From: Xylaria sp. FL1777
Lineage: Eukaryota; Ascomycota; Sordariomycetes; Xylariales; Xylariaceae
Assembly: GCA_022578965.1 (NCBI GenBank)
Contig: MU400641.1
Location: forward strand, 46,753 to 110,752
Direction: 5' to 3'
DNA length: 64,000 nt
Shown: piece by piece, positions 1 through 14,110 of the stretch
How the letters are laid out: every line of letters starts with the position of its first letter
Numbering within the stretch: the stretch's first letter is position 1
The notes under the pieces: generated by a model
What the model saw: only the letters and a program-made list of their open reading frames with translations
Database searches by the model: none
What the model was told of the DNA's origin: nothing
Made by a program: the position numbers and the translations under genes

Positions 1-3000
1 ATTTTTAGTAAAGCTAATCTTTTATTTATAATAAATAATACTATAAAACTTATAAATAAGCGATTTATTATTACTAATTTATATGTTTAATTTATTTATT
101 TATTAATTGCTATAATTTTTATATATAAATTGCAATATATTATATTTAATTGCTTTAGCTAATAATAAGCAAAACTTGCTTAATATAAATAGTTTAATTA
201 TAATTAGCAATAAATATTTAAGCTAGCAGCTTTTAATTAATAAAGCTTAAAATAAACGTATAAAAATATTAAATTGTTTTTTTTAATTTAATTTGCAAAG
301 CATTTTTATTTTTTTTAGTAAAATAATAATTAAATATTAAAATACTAATATAATTTTTAAGATAGCGCAGCTAAAAAACTATTTATTAAAAACTTTTAAT
401 AAGTTAAAAAGAAAAAATTTCCGCTAAAAAGCTAGCGTTTTAAAAGAAAAAAAGCATAATTGCTTTTATATAAACAAAAAAAAGCAAAAAACAGGCCTAA
501 AAAAAATAAAAATTGCTAAAACCTTTAAATAGCTGCTATATAAGCAAATTTAACGCTTATTTATATTAAATAAGTTTAAGTTTACATATTAATATATAAA
601 GCTATTAATAATTAAAAATATATTTTATTTTTTAAGCTAATATAGTTTTTTATTAAAAAATAAAAAGCAAGATTTTTTAAGTATAAGCTAGCTATTATTT
701 AAAAATTTTGCATAAAATATAACTATTGTTTTTTTATAGCACTTATTATTAAATAAAAAAGCTTTAAAAAAAAGAAAAAAGCATGCTACTTTTATAAGTA
801 AAAAGCTATAAAAAAATAAAGCTTGCTTAATAAAACTTACGTAAAACAAAACAAGCTAAACTAAAAAACAAAAAAACTAAACGCTATAAAGCATACAAAA
901 AAATAAAAGCGCATAAAAAACAAAAATATAAAAGCATTTAAAAAAAAACTTAAAAAGTTTAAAAAAATAGCACAAAAAAACTTAAATATTTAAAATATTT
1001 AAAAACTTTTAATATTTTATACTTTTTTTTTTTAAACTTATATTTTTATTTAGTTTATTTTTATTATTTTTTGTAGTTTATTTTTTTTATTACTTTTATA
1101 TAAACTTTACTTTAATTTATTATATAGCTTAAAAGTTTAAAAATTATAGCTTAGTTAAATAATTTAGCTATAATAAATTATTAAATTTTTTTATTTTAAT
1201 ATATAAAAAACATTAAAACTACTTATAAATAAAAAAAATAAAAATAATTAGCTTATTATTTTTAAAAAGTATTAAAGCAACTTAATTTAGCTTAAGCTAT
1301 TTTAATAATAATTATAATGCTAAAATTAAGCTATTATTTATGCTTTTTAATTTAAAATTAAACTAATATTTATTATTTAATAAGTTAAAAATAAATAAAT
1401 AGCTAAATAATTTAAATGTTTTTTTTTATATAAAGCGCTTTAAAAACATTAATAAAATTAAATAAGTTTTTTTTTATTATAATACTTTTTAAACAAAAAA
1501 AAATAGTAAAAATAATACTAAAAAACTATTTATTATAAACTAAAGCTTATAAACTACTTAAGCAAAAGTTTAAGCTTTAAAACTTTAAATAAAATAAGTT
1601 TATTATTGCTATATTATAAAATTTTAAAGTTTGCTTAAAAGCTATATATTTTATTAATTTTAAAACTTACTTTTTTTAGTATTAAATATATGCTAAAAAT
1701 ATTAAAGCTTAAAAAAATTATTACTTTAATTTTTAACTTATTTAAAGTTTGTTTAAAAAGCTAAATTAAAATATTATTAATAAAATAATAAAATTTTTAA
1801 AAAAGTTATATAATAACTTAAACAAAATATTTTATAAAAGCTTTTTTAAAATATTAAATAATTAAATTAATAAAAAGTTTAAGCTAAATTTTTACTTTAA
1901 AAAAACAAAAAAAGCATATAAAGCATAAAAAAAAATTAATTATTTATATAATTATAATTTTAATAAGCTTTTATATATTATTATTAATGCTATTAAGCTA
2001 GCTATTAATATAATTATATTAGCTATTAAAACAGTTATTATTAAAAAGCAATAAATAAAATTAGCTTAATATTTTGTTTATAACTAAAATATAAATAATA
2101 TTATTAAATAAATATAATAGCTAAAGTTAAAACAAAAAAGCATAATAATTATAAAAGAAAAACTAAAAAAAAATGCTAAAAAAACTGCAGAATTAATATA
2201 TTTAACTAATTAATTAAAAACTATAAGTATTATAATATTACAAAATTAATATAAACTTATTAAAAAAGCAAATATTTAATATTAATATTTCAACTTTAAA
2301 ATATTTATAAAAAAGTAAATATAACTTTAAAAACCAAAAATAAAGCAAACAATTGTTTAATTTTTTATAATAAATAAAGTTAAATAATTTTTATTTAGTA
2401 AAAAGAACTATTTGTTAAAAATATAGCATAAATAATTATTACGTTTATAAATATAGCTTTACTTATAAATTAAAAAAAAAAACATTATATATTAACACTT
2501 TAAATAGTGTTTAAAAGAGCTAAGATTTTTTATAAGCTTTAAATATATAAAAGTTCTTTTTAAAGTTATAAAAATTAACAAAAATAAAAAAAGAATTTTT
2601 AATGCTGCAATAAAATAAATATATAATTTTGTTTTAAGCAATAATAAGCTATTTAAACAAAAAGCTTATTATTAATTATAAAAAAAAGATTTTGTTTTAA
2701 ATAATAAAGATTTAAATGCTAAAATAAAAAGCAAAAAAAAAAAAAAAAAAAGACTTTACTAGCTAAATAATAAGCAGCTAAACTAATTTTTAAATAAAAA
2801 GTTTAATAATTAAACTTTTATACTTTATAAAATAAAACTAGCAAAAGCTTATAATATTAAAAAAAATACTTTAATAAATAATAAACTAAATAATAGTTTT
2901 ATTATAACAAATTAAAATTTTATATAAAGTATTTCTTATAATAAAAATAATATTAAAGTTTTATAAAGCTATATATTAAGCAAGAAAATTAGCATAAATA

Positions 3001-6000
3001 TATTTTAAGCTAATTATTATAAGCTTTTATTTAGAAAAGCTAGTTTTTATTAAATAAAAAATAAAAAAAGACCTAAAAAACCAAAAAAAAGCCCTTTATA
3101 AGTTAAACAATTAAAAAAATTCATTTAAATAATAATAAGTTTTTTATTTAATTTAACACTAAAAATATATAAATAAATAATAATTTTTATAAATAAAATA
3201 CTTTATTAAAACTAAAAAGTTTTAATTATTTAAAACTTTAAAAAATCTAAAAAGCAAAACTTATAAAAAAAAGCTTAAAAGTTAAAAAAATATAAACTAA
3301 AAAGTTTAAGAACTTTTTAAATAAAAAAACAAATATTATTTTTAAAAACTTTATATTAGAAGTTTTAAAATATTTTAATGTTTTTATTTAAACAATTGTT
3401 TAAATAAAAGCTAAATTATATTTTAAAGTAACAAAAGTACTTAAGTTAATATTAAAAATAATACTACTACTTTTAAATAACTTTAGTAAAAGTTTAAATT
3501 AGCAAATTAAATTAAATATGCTATAACTTATTTTAAAAAAAAAGCAATAAATTAAAATATAAAGCTTAACTAAAAACTTTATTTTAAAAAATTTTAATTT
3601 AAATAAATATAAAAAATGCTTTTTTTTATAAAAGCGTAAACTTTTTAAAAAACAACATAAAATTTTAATAGCTAATAATTAAAAAACGATAAAAAAGTTT
3701 TTAGCTAGTATTATAAATAGCTAATTAACTTAATAAATATAAATTATTAAGTAATATTTGCAAAATTAGCTTTTTATTAAACTATTTAATAGCATAAATA
3801 AATAAAAAGATAAAATATAACAGTTTTATTATATATATTTATATGTTTTAATTTAGCTTTATAGCTACTTTTTTTAAAAAAACAACGCTATAAAATAATA
3901 AAAGTTTTTTGTAATTAAAACTAATAAAATAATTAAATAATAAATATATAGTATTATATTAGTTTTAAATCTTTAAACATTAAAAAATAAACTAAAGTTT
4001 AATAAAATGCTTTTTAAGATTTTAAACTAATATAATACTATATATTTATTATTTAAAAATAACTTAAAAAAGTAAAAGTTAATAATTGTTATACTTATGC
4101 TGCTTTTAAAAAAACTAGTATTTTTAGCTAAACTTTAGTTATATGCTAATTTTACATTAGTAGCGCTAAAAAAAAAATAAGCTTAAAAAGCTAATATAAT
4201 TAGCATTAATAGTTTTAAAAAGTATTAATTAAACTTTTAACTTTTTTAAAATAAAAATTTATAAAAAGTATAATAATTATGTTAGTAATAATAGCTTAAA
4301 CTTATTTAAAAAAACATTAAAATATAAGTTTTATAATAAAAAAAACTTAAGCTTAATAAATTACTTTAATTAAAAATATTTAAGCTTTTTAAATTTATGC
4401 TTTATGTTAGCTTTACTACTAAAAACGCAAAGTATTTTAGCTATATTTTTAAGCGTTATAAAGCTAAAAAAATATATATAGCTTTATTTAAAGCTTATTA
4501 TAAAAATAAAAAACAAAATTTATAAAAAAGATATTACTAGAATTATTAATTTTAAAGCGTAGTTTAGCATTATTATAAACTTATTTATTAATAAAAATAG
4601 CTTTATTATTAAAAATATAAATATAACTTAAAAAAAATTTAACTAAACTAGTAATTTTATTCAATATATAAAATGTTTAAAAACTATGATTTAAATAAAT
4701 AAAAAATTGCTGCTTTTCTTTTTATATATAATTAATAAAAAATAAGTTATTTATTTTTTATTGCTAGAAATAAACTTTATTATAAAGTTTTAAATAAGTT
4801 TATATTTTTAAAGCTTTTATATAATAGCTAATATAATATTTAAAACAAGCTAAATTATTATATTAGTAATAAATTATATTAAAAAGCTAAATTTAAAAGC
4901 TTAAAGTTATTAATAATTAAAAAACTAATATATATTTGCTAAACTACTAGCTTAATAAATAAACTATATAAAACATATAAATTTTAAACTTTAAATAAAA
5001 AGTTTAATAATTAGCAAAAAACAGTAAAAAGAAAATTAAAAAAACGCAGTTTAAAAAAATATATAAGTGCAAACTTTTAAAAGAATTAAAATCTATATAA
5101 TAATATAACGTTAGTAGTTTTTTTAACTTTTTTTATATAAAATATTAAACTTTTTAAAAACTTAAAAATATAAAACAATAAAAAAGTTTATGCTATTTTT
5201 AATAATAATTAACTATTTAAAATATTTTTAATTATAATAAAAAAAGCGCTAAAGCAAAAAAACAGTAAAAGATTAATAATTATAAAAACTAAAAATTTTG
5301 CATATAAATTAAAAAACAAAAATAACTTAATTATAACTTTAATTTAAGCATTATTAACTTTTTAAGCTTTAAAAACTAACAAATTAATAAAAAATAAAAC
5401 AATAATTTTAAATATAATATATAAAACAAAAAATAAAAAGATTTATTTTAAAAATAACGTGCTATTTAATAGTACTATTTTATTTAGATTTTATAAATAA
5501 AAAAGCAAGCTTTAAAAGAAGCAAGCTATTATTTAAAAAATTTTGTGCTATTTTAATAAAATAGCATTTATTAAAATATATATTTATGTTTTAACACTAT
5601 TTTTAAAAGCATTTAATTAATTATTAAATAACTAGTTATTTTTTAAAGAAGCTTTATATAATTAACTTTATTTAATAAAAAGCAGCATTATGAATTAAAA
5701 TATAGTATTGTAAAGAAATAGCACTTTTTTAGGACTTTTTTAAAATAAAGAAAATATATAATATAATTTTTTTTTTTTATAAAATTAAAATAGTTTGTTA
5801 TAAAGCATAGCAAATTTATAACATTTTAATTTTTAAGCTTTTAAAAAACATTACTATAAAAGTTTTAAAAATTTAACTTAAGCATAATATTTTTAAAAAA
5901 GCTTATAATTTATATTATAACGCTTAGTTTTTTATATAAAAAAAAAGTAAAAAAGTTTAATTAATTAATTTAGCTATAAAAATAAATGTAGTTATTATAT

Positions 6001-8919
6001 ATAATACTAATTTCTTTTAAAGCTATAATAAGTTTTTAGAAAAGTTTGCAATATATAAAATAATTTTTGTAATTAATTTATTTTTAAAATATAATTAAAT
6101 ATTACTTTTTATTTTTAGCTAAATAATAATTGCTTTTTTTATATTAATAAGCTTTTTTTAAATAATTACTTTTTTATAAAAAGTAATAAATTTAATAGCT
6201 TAATTTTTACAAGTGCTATTAAAAGTTTTATATAATATATTACTAATAAAATGCAAGCTTTTTTTTAATAATATAATAATTAAAAACCTTATTACTAAGT
6301 ATAATAATTATAAAGTTCCTTTAAATATTAAGCAATTTATATTAAAACATTTTAAAAATTTTAATGTTATATTATTTAATTTTAAATTAGCTAAAATTAT
6401 AGCTAATATATTTAAAAGTAAATAAACAAAACAAACAATAAAAATAGTTAGCTATATATGTAGCATTAATAATAAAAGCTTAATAAAAGCAAAAGTAGTA
6501 AAGATTTTTAAATAAAAAACTTATAAAAACATTATAAAAGTATACTTTTTTTTAGAAATAATAGTATACTATTAAATATAGATTTAAAAGTATACTATAA
6601 TTGCAAAACTATTAATAGTTTTATTATAAAAAAATAAGCTGTTTTACTTTAAAAAACTGCAAAAAAAAGCTATAAAAAAGCTTTAAAAAGCTATTATAAT
6701 AGCTTTTATTTTTATTACTTTTAATTATATAAAAAAGCTTATTTAGCTAAAAGTTAATGCTTTTAAAACTAGCTAAAGCGCTATTTTATGTTAAAAAGTT
6801 AATAAATTTATTAAGCTAGCGAAATATAAGTTTAAAATATAAAAAAGCTTTAAAAAATATATAATGCTATAAAGCTAAAAAAACTTGCTATTATTAAAAC
6901 TTTTAAAAAATTATATAACTATTTTTATAAAATTACGTTTTATTTAAAAACTAATATAAAAGTTTTTATACTTTAACTAAACAATAGATTTTTAATATTA
7001 CTAAATGTTTAATTAACAAAATAAATAGCATATATAAAAACTTTTAATTTTATATTTTATTATATGCTAAAAAAAAAACATATAGCTGCTAATAAGCTTT
7101 TTAAAAAATTCTTTAAGCTATTAAATAAATTAAATAATTATTAAGAAAAAAATATAAAAAATTTTATTAATTTTTAACTATATATAATAGCTATTATTAT
7201 TACATATAAAAAATTAAGCAATTAATTAATTAAAAGCTTAATATACTAAAAAATAAAACTTTTATTATACTTTAAAAAAAATTAAAGTAAAAAAAGCAAG
7301 TAAATTGCTAAATATTTTGTTTTTAAGCAAGTTTTAAAAAGACTTATAATAAAGAAAAAGCAAAAACATTTTAAAAAAAACCTCTTAAATTTTTTGTTAA
7401 TAAGTTTACTTTTTAAAAAAAAGCAAAGTTTAAAAAAATGCTAAAAAGAGTTATTAATAATAAAAAAACCTAAAAAGGTATTATTAAAAAAAACTATAAA
7501 AAAATAATATATAAAAGCTAAATATTTATAATTTAATAAATAACTTAAAAATATTACTAAAAAAGCTTTTATTAAAATGTTTATATTATAATTACTAATT
7601 GCTTTAATTATTAAAAATTTACTAATAGCAAAAAAACTAAAAAATATTGCTTTAATTATTTTTTAAATTTTTTAGTTTTTTAAGTTATAAATATATAAAC
7701 TATATTATTAAGCAATAAATTTAAAGCTATTATAAAAGCAAAATATAAAATAATAACTTATTTAAAAGCTAAACTTTTAAAATATATAAACTTTTTAAGA
7801 ATACTAAAGTTTATTAAAGAAAAAATTATGTTTTAGCATAAAGTTTTTATTAAAATTAAGTATAATAATAGCTTTAAATTTAAAAAAAAAATAAAAAACG
7901 CAATAAATACTTTAAAATATAAAATAAACTATAGTTTAGCTTATTATTTTTAAGCTTAAAGCTTTATTAAAAAAAAACATAAGCTAATAAAAAAAAGCTT
8001 TATATAAATAATAAATAAAACTAAAAGAAATTAGCTAAAATATTTAAACTTAATAATATAAGCAAATTATATTTTTATATATTATTATAACTATAGTTTA
8101 TATAAGCTAATATATAAAAAAATGCTAATTTTATTAATAAAAAATATAATATTAACATAAAAAGTAATTAAATAATAAAATATTATTTCTACGAAAATTT
8201 TATTAAAGCTAAAGTTAAGCAGCTAAAGCACTATAACTAAAATATTATAAAAGTTAAAGCAATTATAACTAAAAAGAAAAATTAGCTATAAAAGCTAAAT
8301 CTTAAAAAAATGCTTATAAAATTAAACAACTATTTAAAAAAAGCTTATTTGTTTTTTTTTATAATATTATGCTTTTAATAAATAAATTTAATAATAAAAA
8401 GCTATTATATAAATAAATTAGCTTTTATAAAGTTAAAAAAAATATTAATTATAAATAATATTAATTAATAAAACTAACTAGCAAAAAATTAAAAAGGTTA
8501 TTTTTTGCTAAAAAATTAAAGCAATTTATATAAAATAACTAAAAATATTAGAAAGTAAAAAATCTTAACTTTAATATATAAATTATTAATACTATAGTTA
8601 TTTATTAATAACTAAGTTAAAATAATAAAGCTTTTAATAATTAAAGCTATAATAATTAAGCTATAAAAAATAAAAAAAATATAATAAATTATAAAAGCTT
8701 TTTAAGTTTATAAAAGCTATAATATAACTTTTAGCGCTTTAAATATTTTAAATGTTAAAAAATATAATAGTTTACTTTATTTTTTTTTTTAATTATTATA
8801 TTATAAAGCACTTTAAAAAATAATAATTAATAAAAGCTAAAACTATAAATTTTTTTTTTTTTTTTTTTTTTTACTAATTATATTATTTTTTATTTTTACT
8901 AATTATATAAGTTTATATA
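1..8919. other. AT-rich RIP-degraded DNA, no recognisable element
   Basis: I see no gene, RNA or repeat boundary that I can support in this stretch. It is very A+T-rich, and surviving C is mostly before T, as in the identified transposons downstream. It is therefore probably old transposon sequence mutated beyond recognition by eye. A 70-codon open frame at 6213-6425 (+) has no recognisable motif and sits in DNA where stop-free runs of this size arise by chance. A short patch near 3065-3105 keeps CC and AAAG tracts on the plus strand that could be the remnant of a lysine-rich coding region. A run of about 22 T lies near 8850-8871. Confidence 0.6.
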
Positions 8920-8937
8920 ATTAAATTATAATATATA

Positions 8938-9556
8938 TTGTATTACTTAGGACTAATAGCTTTAAAAAGCTATATTAAAAGCTACTTAATTTTATATGTA
9001 AGTAAAAACTATACTAAAGCTAAATAAAAACATTTCTGCTAACTGTTTGCTATTATAACTTATATTTTTTTTATAGCTAACTATATAAGCGCTACTATTT
9101 AAAAATTATGTTGCTTGATTTTTATTTAATATTGCTGCTTTTGCTGCTTACGTTTTTGCTTACTATATAAGCATAGCTTTTTGTTATTTAAACTGCTTAC
9201 TAATAGTCTTTAAACGGATTTTTTTCAGGTTAGTCCTAAAGCTTTAGCATATTAGCAATAATCTGCAATCCTGTTTTTTGCGCAGTTATTAGCGCAGTTC
9301 TTCCTAGTAAGCAACTTTTCAAGCAAATAATATTTTTGCCTGTTAGATTGTTAGCTTTCCGCTTACGTAGCATTTTTATAGCAGCAATAGTACGTAGTTA
9401 GCTTTAAGTTAGCTTTATTACAAACTGTATAAAGCGGTAAATAAAGGCGTTTTTAGCTAGCTTGCGCGCTTAAACAGCTTTTAGGCATTTTGCTGCTTAA
9501 GCTAAATAGTTGCCCTAATAAAAAGGGCATATAGCCGTTTTCCTTTCGGTTTACAC
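8938..9556 (-). mobile_element. R1 retroelement copy, 5'-truncated (619 bp)
   Basis: This is the reverse complement of the last ~620 bases of the R1 element found in full at 25554-27471. The shared 3' tail is at the left end. The copy is flanked by a direct repeat of up to 18 bases (8920-8937 and 9557-9574), which marks a target-site duplication. The 5' end is missing, as expected from incomplete target-primed reverse transcription. It is one of the least mutated R1 copies: CG, GCAG and CC are still common at 9200-9560, whereas longer copies have TA there. It has no open frame of note. Confidence 0.85.
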
Positions 9557-9661
9557 ATTAAATTATAATATATAAAATTATTTTTTTTTGCTTAAAACTA
9601 AGCATATTTTTTATAGCTTTTTTTTTTTTATTAGTTTTATATTTATTAGTTTTTTTTTTTT

Positions 9662-10398
9662 AGCTTAATAAAGCAGTAATATATGTTTAGCTATTTTTTT
9701 TAAAGTTATAGGTTTAAGTTTTGCTTAGTTTACAGTTATTTTGCTTTAAAACAAAAGTTAATTTGCTTTTAGCTTAGTTTAAACTGTATGCTTGCTGCAC
9801 TAAAAGCATAAAAATTAAAAGTTAAATAGCTAAGCTAAAAGTTTAAGAATTTTGCTTTTTTGCTAATGCAGCAACATAAATAATTAACTTAGTATATTAG
9901 CTACTATAAAAAAACGGGCAGCTTTAGCTTTTATTACTAACGCTATATAAGCACTAGTTTTTTTGTATAGCAAACAGCTTATATTTTTAGCGTAATTAAA
10001 ACTTAAAGCTTATTGCTTAACGCTAAACAATTTATAAAAAATATAGCGCTATATAATGCTTAAAATCTACTTAATACTATATTATTTATAGCTCGCAAAA
10101 CTTAAGGCTAACAAAAGGGCGCTTTTATTACTAATTAATAAAAGACTTTTTTGTTAGTACGCTAATTTTTTTACTTTTGCATTATAAAGCAAAAGCGCTG
10201 CTAACTTAGCATATAAAATTTAAAGCAAAGTATTATATAAAAAAAGCAGCGAATTAATAAGATTTATAGCAAAACTATTGCATACTTTGCATATATAGGT
10301 GATTTTTGCTCCAAAGAAGGTTTTTACTTATACAAAGTTTTACTAAATAGCTACTAGCATAGCTAACAAGCTATTTGTTTAAGTAATACAAATTAATT
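9662..10398 (+). mobile_element. tRNA-headed SINE, copy 1
   Basis: This copy aligns along its length with the SINE at 40808-41545. The tRNA-like head (9662-9740) is mutated, so the A and B boxes are degraded. The body keeps several GC-containing blocks, for example at 9915-9930 and 10130-10320. It ends in the shared tail AAGTAATACAA. A 13-base direct repeat (ATTTATTAGTTTT, 9641-9653 and 10399-10411) fits a target-site duplication, although a few extra T residues separate the left repeat from the head. It codes for no protein that I can see. Confidence 0.8.
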
Positions 10399-10511
10399 AT
10401 TTATTAGTTTTATAATAGCTAGTTTATTAATACTTTTTTTATTATTACACTAAAAATATAAGTTTTTATTTTATTTTAACGTTTTTTAAATAGCTAAATA
10501 TAAGGTTAATA

Positions 10512-10725
10512 ATTTAGTCCTTAGTATAAAGACTAAATTAGTTTAAACTAAGGACTAATTAGTTTTTAATTATTAAAATTTTAAACTAGTTAGTCTTTAG
10601 TTTAAATTAACTAGTTTTTAGTTACTAAAAAAAAAAACTAGTTAGTTTTTAGTTTAGACTAATTAGTTTTTAATCATTAAAAAAAAAAACTAGTTAATCT
10701 TTAGTTCGAACTAACTCGTTTTTAA
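10512..10725. repeat. Palindromic ~53-bp tandem array, block 1
   Basis: Roughly four units carry a self-complementary core of the type TTAGTTYRAACTAA flanked by ACTAGTTAG and CTAGTTTTTAAT. They are separated by A runs of 8-11 bases. Successive ACTAGTTAG-type motifs are about 52-54 bases apart (near 10584, 10637 and 10689). Each core can fold into a hairpin, and one keeps TTCGAA. I recognise no family. A second block lies at 10868-11125. Confidence 0.75.
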
Positions 10726-10867
10726 TTTTTTAATAAAAACCTACTTAATATATAATAATAATTAATAATAGAATTAAATAAATATATATTTATATAAAGA
10801 ATACTTTAATATATATATTAAAATAAAAAACATTTAATATTAAAGCATATTTAAAATAATAATAATA

Positions 10868-11125
10868 ATTTTAATTCTTTAGTTTTAATTTAAATTAATT
10901 AGTTCGAACTAAAAACTAATTAGTTTTAGTTTAAACTAACTATCTTTAGTCACAAAAAAAAAAAACTAGTTAGTTTTTAGTTCGAACTAATTAGTTTTTA
11001 ATCACTTCAAAAAAAAATTAGTTAGTTTTTAGTTCAAACAAACTAGTTTTTAATTACCTCGAAAAAAAACTAATTAGTCTTTAGTTTTAGTTTAAACTAG
11101 TTAGTTTGGACTAATTACTAACTTT
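10868..11125. repeat. Palindromic ~53-bp tandem array, block 2
   Basis: This block has the same unit as 10512-10725: cores TTAGTTCGAACTAA or TTTAGTTTAAACTAA, with poly-A spacers and ACTAGTTAG-type arms at about 51-54 base spacing (near 10964, 11018 and 11069). About 140 bases of plain AT-rich DNA separate the blocks, so one array was probably split or two were seeded independently. TTCGAA cores survive, unlike most CG elsewhere in the window. Confidence 0.75.
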
Positions 11126-11633
11126 GGCTAAATAGCTTAATTTTAATATAAATTATTATTGCTTTTTTTTAAAAAATGTATAAAAACAAAAAAAACAAAA
11201 ATAAAAACTATTTATTAGTTTTAATTATTTAAGTTTATTTTACTATATTAATGTTTATATATAAGTTTTTTTATTTTTAATTGCTTTATTATTTTTATTT
11301 AAAACTAAATAGTTTTTTTTGCTTTTAATTTAAACTATTTAATATTTAATAAAAACTTTAAAACTATTAAAAAATAAAAAACATTATTATTATACTTTAA
11401 AAAGTTATTAATATATATTTTATATGCTTAAATTACTAGTAATAATTTTAAGTTATTATTAAGCAATAATAAACATTTAATAAAATAATAAATATTTAAG
11501 CAAAGTTTAAAGCAAACTTAGCAAAAATAAAATTTTACTATAAAAAATTAAGCAAAATTATTTAATTATATAAAGCTAAAAAAATAAAAACTAAAAAAAA
11601 TTTAATAATTTAGTATTAATAATTTTTATTTTA
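11126..11633. other. AT-rich spacer
   Basis: I see nothing identifiable between the palindromic array and the R1 dimer. The last 14 bases before the dimer, with the first 14 inside the boundary, form the left target-site duplication at 11634-11647. Confidence 0.5.
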
Positions 11634-11647
11634 TATATTTTTAAGTT

Positions 11648-14110
11648 AGTTATAATTAGCTAATAATGCAAACTTAAATTAGCAGTAGCTAGTAATAAGC
11701 TTAACGTTAAACTTGCAGTGCTATATAAACAAGCTAAATAAAGCAATAATAAACGTTAAAATCTTTTTTAAAAAAGATTTAAATAAGCATACCATTTATA
11801 GCGCTTATTAAATTATTAAAAAGCTTTTAAAAGCGTACTATTTTTAGCAAATAAATAAGTAACTATAAGTAAATAATAATAATAAAAATAATAAACGTAC
11901 TATTTAAAACTTATTATAAGCATTATTAATAAAACAAAAAAAGCTTGCTATAAAAATAAAATTACTATATATATAAATCTAGCAATTTAAAAATTATATA
12001 AGCAAACAAACTAAAGTTACTAACTTTTTTTATTAGTAGTTTATATTTTATATAAACGCGTTATAAATAAATAGTAATAAAAAATTTTTATGTATTGCTT
12101 TATTAATTTACTTTAAAGCTATTATAGCAATAAACTTTAATTAAGCTATTATTATAACTTTTGCTAGCTATAAAGCTAAAATAAAAACAAAATCAATTAT
12201 AGTATAAAAGCTAAACTAAGTAATAAAAGCAAACATAGTTTAAGTAATATATAAATTATTAAATAACAATTAAAAAGTTATTTTTAATAAGCAAAAAATC
12301 TAGACCTAAATATTAGCAAATATATTATAAGCTTATTAAACATTTAGTAAAAAATCAAAAGTGCACTTTTAATTATATTAGCTAATAGTTTTAAGCTTGC
12401 TAACTAAGCAAATACTAAAAAAAAAAAAAAAGAAATGTTAGCTTAAATTAAGCTAGCTAACTAAAAGCTAAAAATTAAAAAGCTGTTTTTTTTACTTTGT
12501 TTGCTATAGCACAAGCAAAAAATATACTTAATATATATTAAAGTTATAACTATAAAAAATACAAATATAATATATACTAATAAACTTTTTTAAAACTATT
12601 ACTACTTTTAAGTAGCTTTTTATTTTATAAATATAATAATAACTTAATGCTATAACTGCTAAAAATAAAGCTATTAAGCTAACATATGTAAAAACAAGCA
12701 AAAATGCAGCTAATATAAATCTTTAAAACATGCTAAAAATAAAGCAAACTTATGCTTTATACAAACTAAAAAAAAAGCAGCTATATGCTTTTTTTATTAA
12801 AGCAACTATTTAGCTTAAGCAGCAAAATGCCTAAAAGCTATTTAAGCATATAAGCTAGCTAAAAACGCTTTTATTTATTGTTTTATATAGTTTGTAATAA
12901 AGCTAACCTAAAGCTAACTATGTACTATTATTACTATAAAAACGCTACGTAAATAAAAAGCTAATAATTTAGTAAGTAAAAATATTATCTGCTTAAAAAA
13001 TCGCTTACTAAAAAAAACTATACTAATAACTGCATAAAAAACAAAATTATAAACTATTACTAACATATTAAAGCTTTAAAACTAGCTTAAAGAAAACCTG
13101 TTTAAAAACTGCTAATAAATAGTTTAAATAATAAAAAGCTATACTTATGCAACAAGTAAAAACATAAGCAACAAAAGTAATAATATTAAATAAAAATTAA
13201 ATAACGCAATTTTTAAACAGTAGCGCTTATATAATTAACTATAAAAAAAGTATAAATTATAATAATTTGTAATAATTTGTATTACTTGAATAAATGGCTT
13301 GTTAGCTATACTAGTAGCTATTTAGTAAAACTTTATATAAATAAAAATCTTTTTTGAAGTAAAAACCACTTATATATGCAAAGTATGCAATAGTTTTGCT
13401 ATAAATCTTATTAATTTGCTGCTTTTTTTATATAATATTTCCTTTTAAATCTTGTATGCTAAGTTAGCAGCACTTTTGCTTTATAATGCAAAGGTAAAAA
13501 AATTAGCGCACTAATAAAAAGGTCTTTTATTAATTAGTAGTAAAGGCGCTTTTTTGTTAGCTTTAAGTTTTGCAAGCTACAAATAATATAGTGTTAAATA
13601 GATTTTAAGTACTATATAGCGCTATATTTTTTATAAATTGCTTAGTGCTAAGCAATAAGCTTTAAGTTTTAATTATGCTAAAAATATAAGCTATTTGCTA
13701 TACAAAAAAACTAGTGCTTATATAGCATTAGTAGCAAAAACTAACGCTGCTTGTTTTTATAGTAGCTAGTATACTAGGTTAATTATTTATATTGCTGCAC
13801 TAATAAAAAAGCAAAGTTTTTAGATTTTTAGCTTAGCTATTTAACTTTTAATTTTTATGCTTTTAGTGCAGCAAGTATGCAATTTAAACTAAGCTAAAAG
13901 TAAACTAACTTTTGCTTTAAAGTAAAGCAACTATAAACTAAGCAAAACTTAAACTTATAACTTTAAAAAAAGTAGCTAAATATATACTACTATACTACTA
14001 AGCCTATAAATTATAATAGTAAATAGTTAACAAAAATATTTTTATTTAGCTTTAGTATAGTTTTTATTTATATATAAAATTAAATAGCTTTTAATATAGC
14101 TTTTTAAAGC
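11648..14110 (+). mobile_element. R1 copy, 5'-truncated, interrupted by a SINE; first half of an R1 dimer
   Basis: The sequence enters R1 about 170 bases inside the full-length element and runs in register to the R1 3' region. It is interrupted by a minus-strand SINE at 13265-14004 with its own 14-base duplication (13251-13264 and 14005-14018). The R1 3' end stops at TTTTTAAAGC (14101-14110) without the final tail. The next R1 copy begins there at its GCGACT-like block, so the two are fused over a GC. The same 14 bases (TATATTTTTAAGTT) flank the pair at 11634-11647 and 16050-16063, which suggests a single insertion event. Confidence 0.75.
13265..14004 (-). mobile_element. tRNA-headed SINE, copy 2 (inside R1)
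   Basis: This is a full-length reverse-complement copy. The shared tail is at the left (13265-13290) and the tRNA-like head at the right (13930-14004). It lies inside R1 between two copies of TATAAATTATAATA (13251-13264 and 14005-14018). The tail is followed by a short repeat of an ATTTGTAAT-like unit, as often seen where LINE enzymes extend a 3' end. Moderate RIP: several GC and CG dinucleotides persist around 13450-13560. Confidence 0.88.

Noticed and set aside
6213..6425. 70-codon open frame as a gene
   Set aside because: No homologous motif, strongly biased AT composition, and no supporting context; open runs of this size are expected here.
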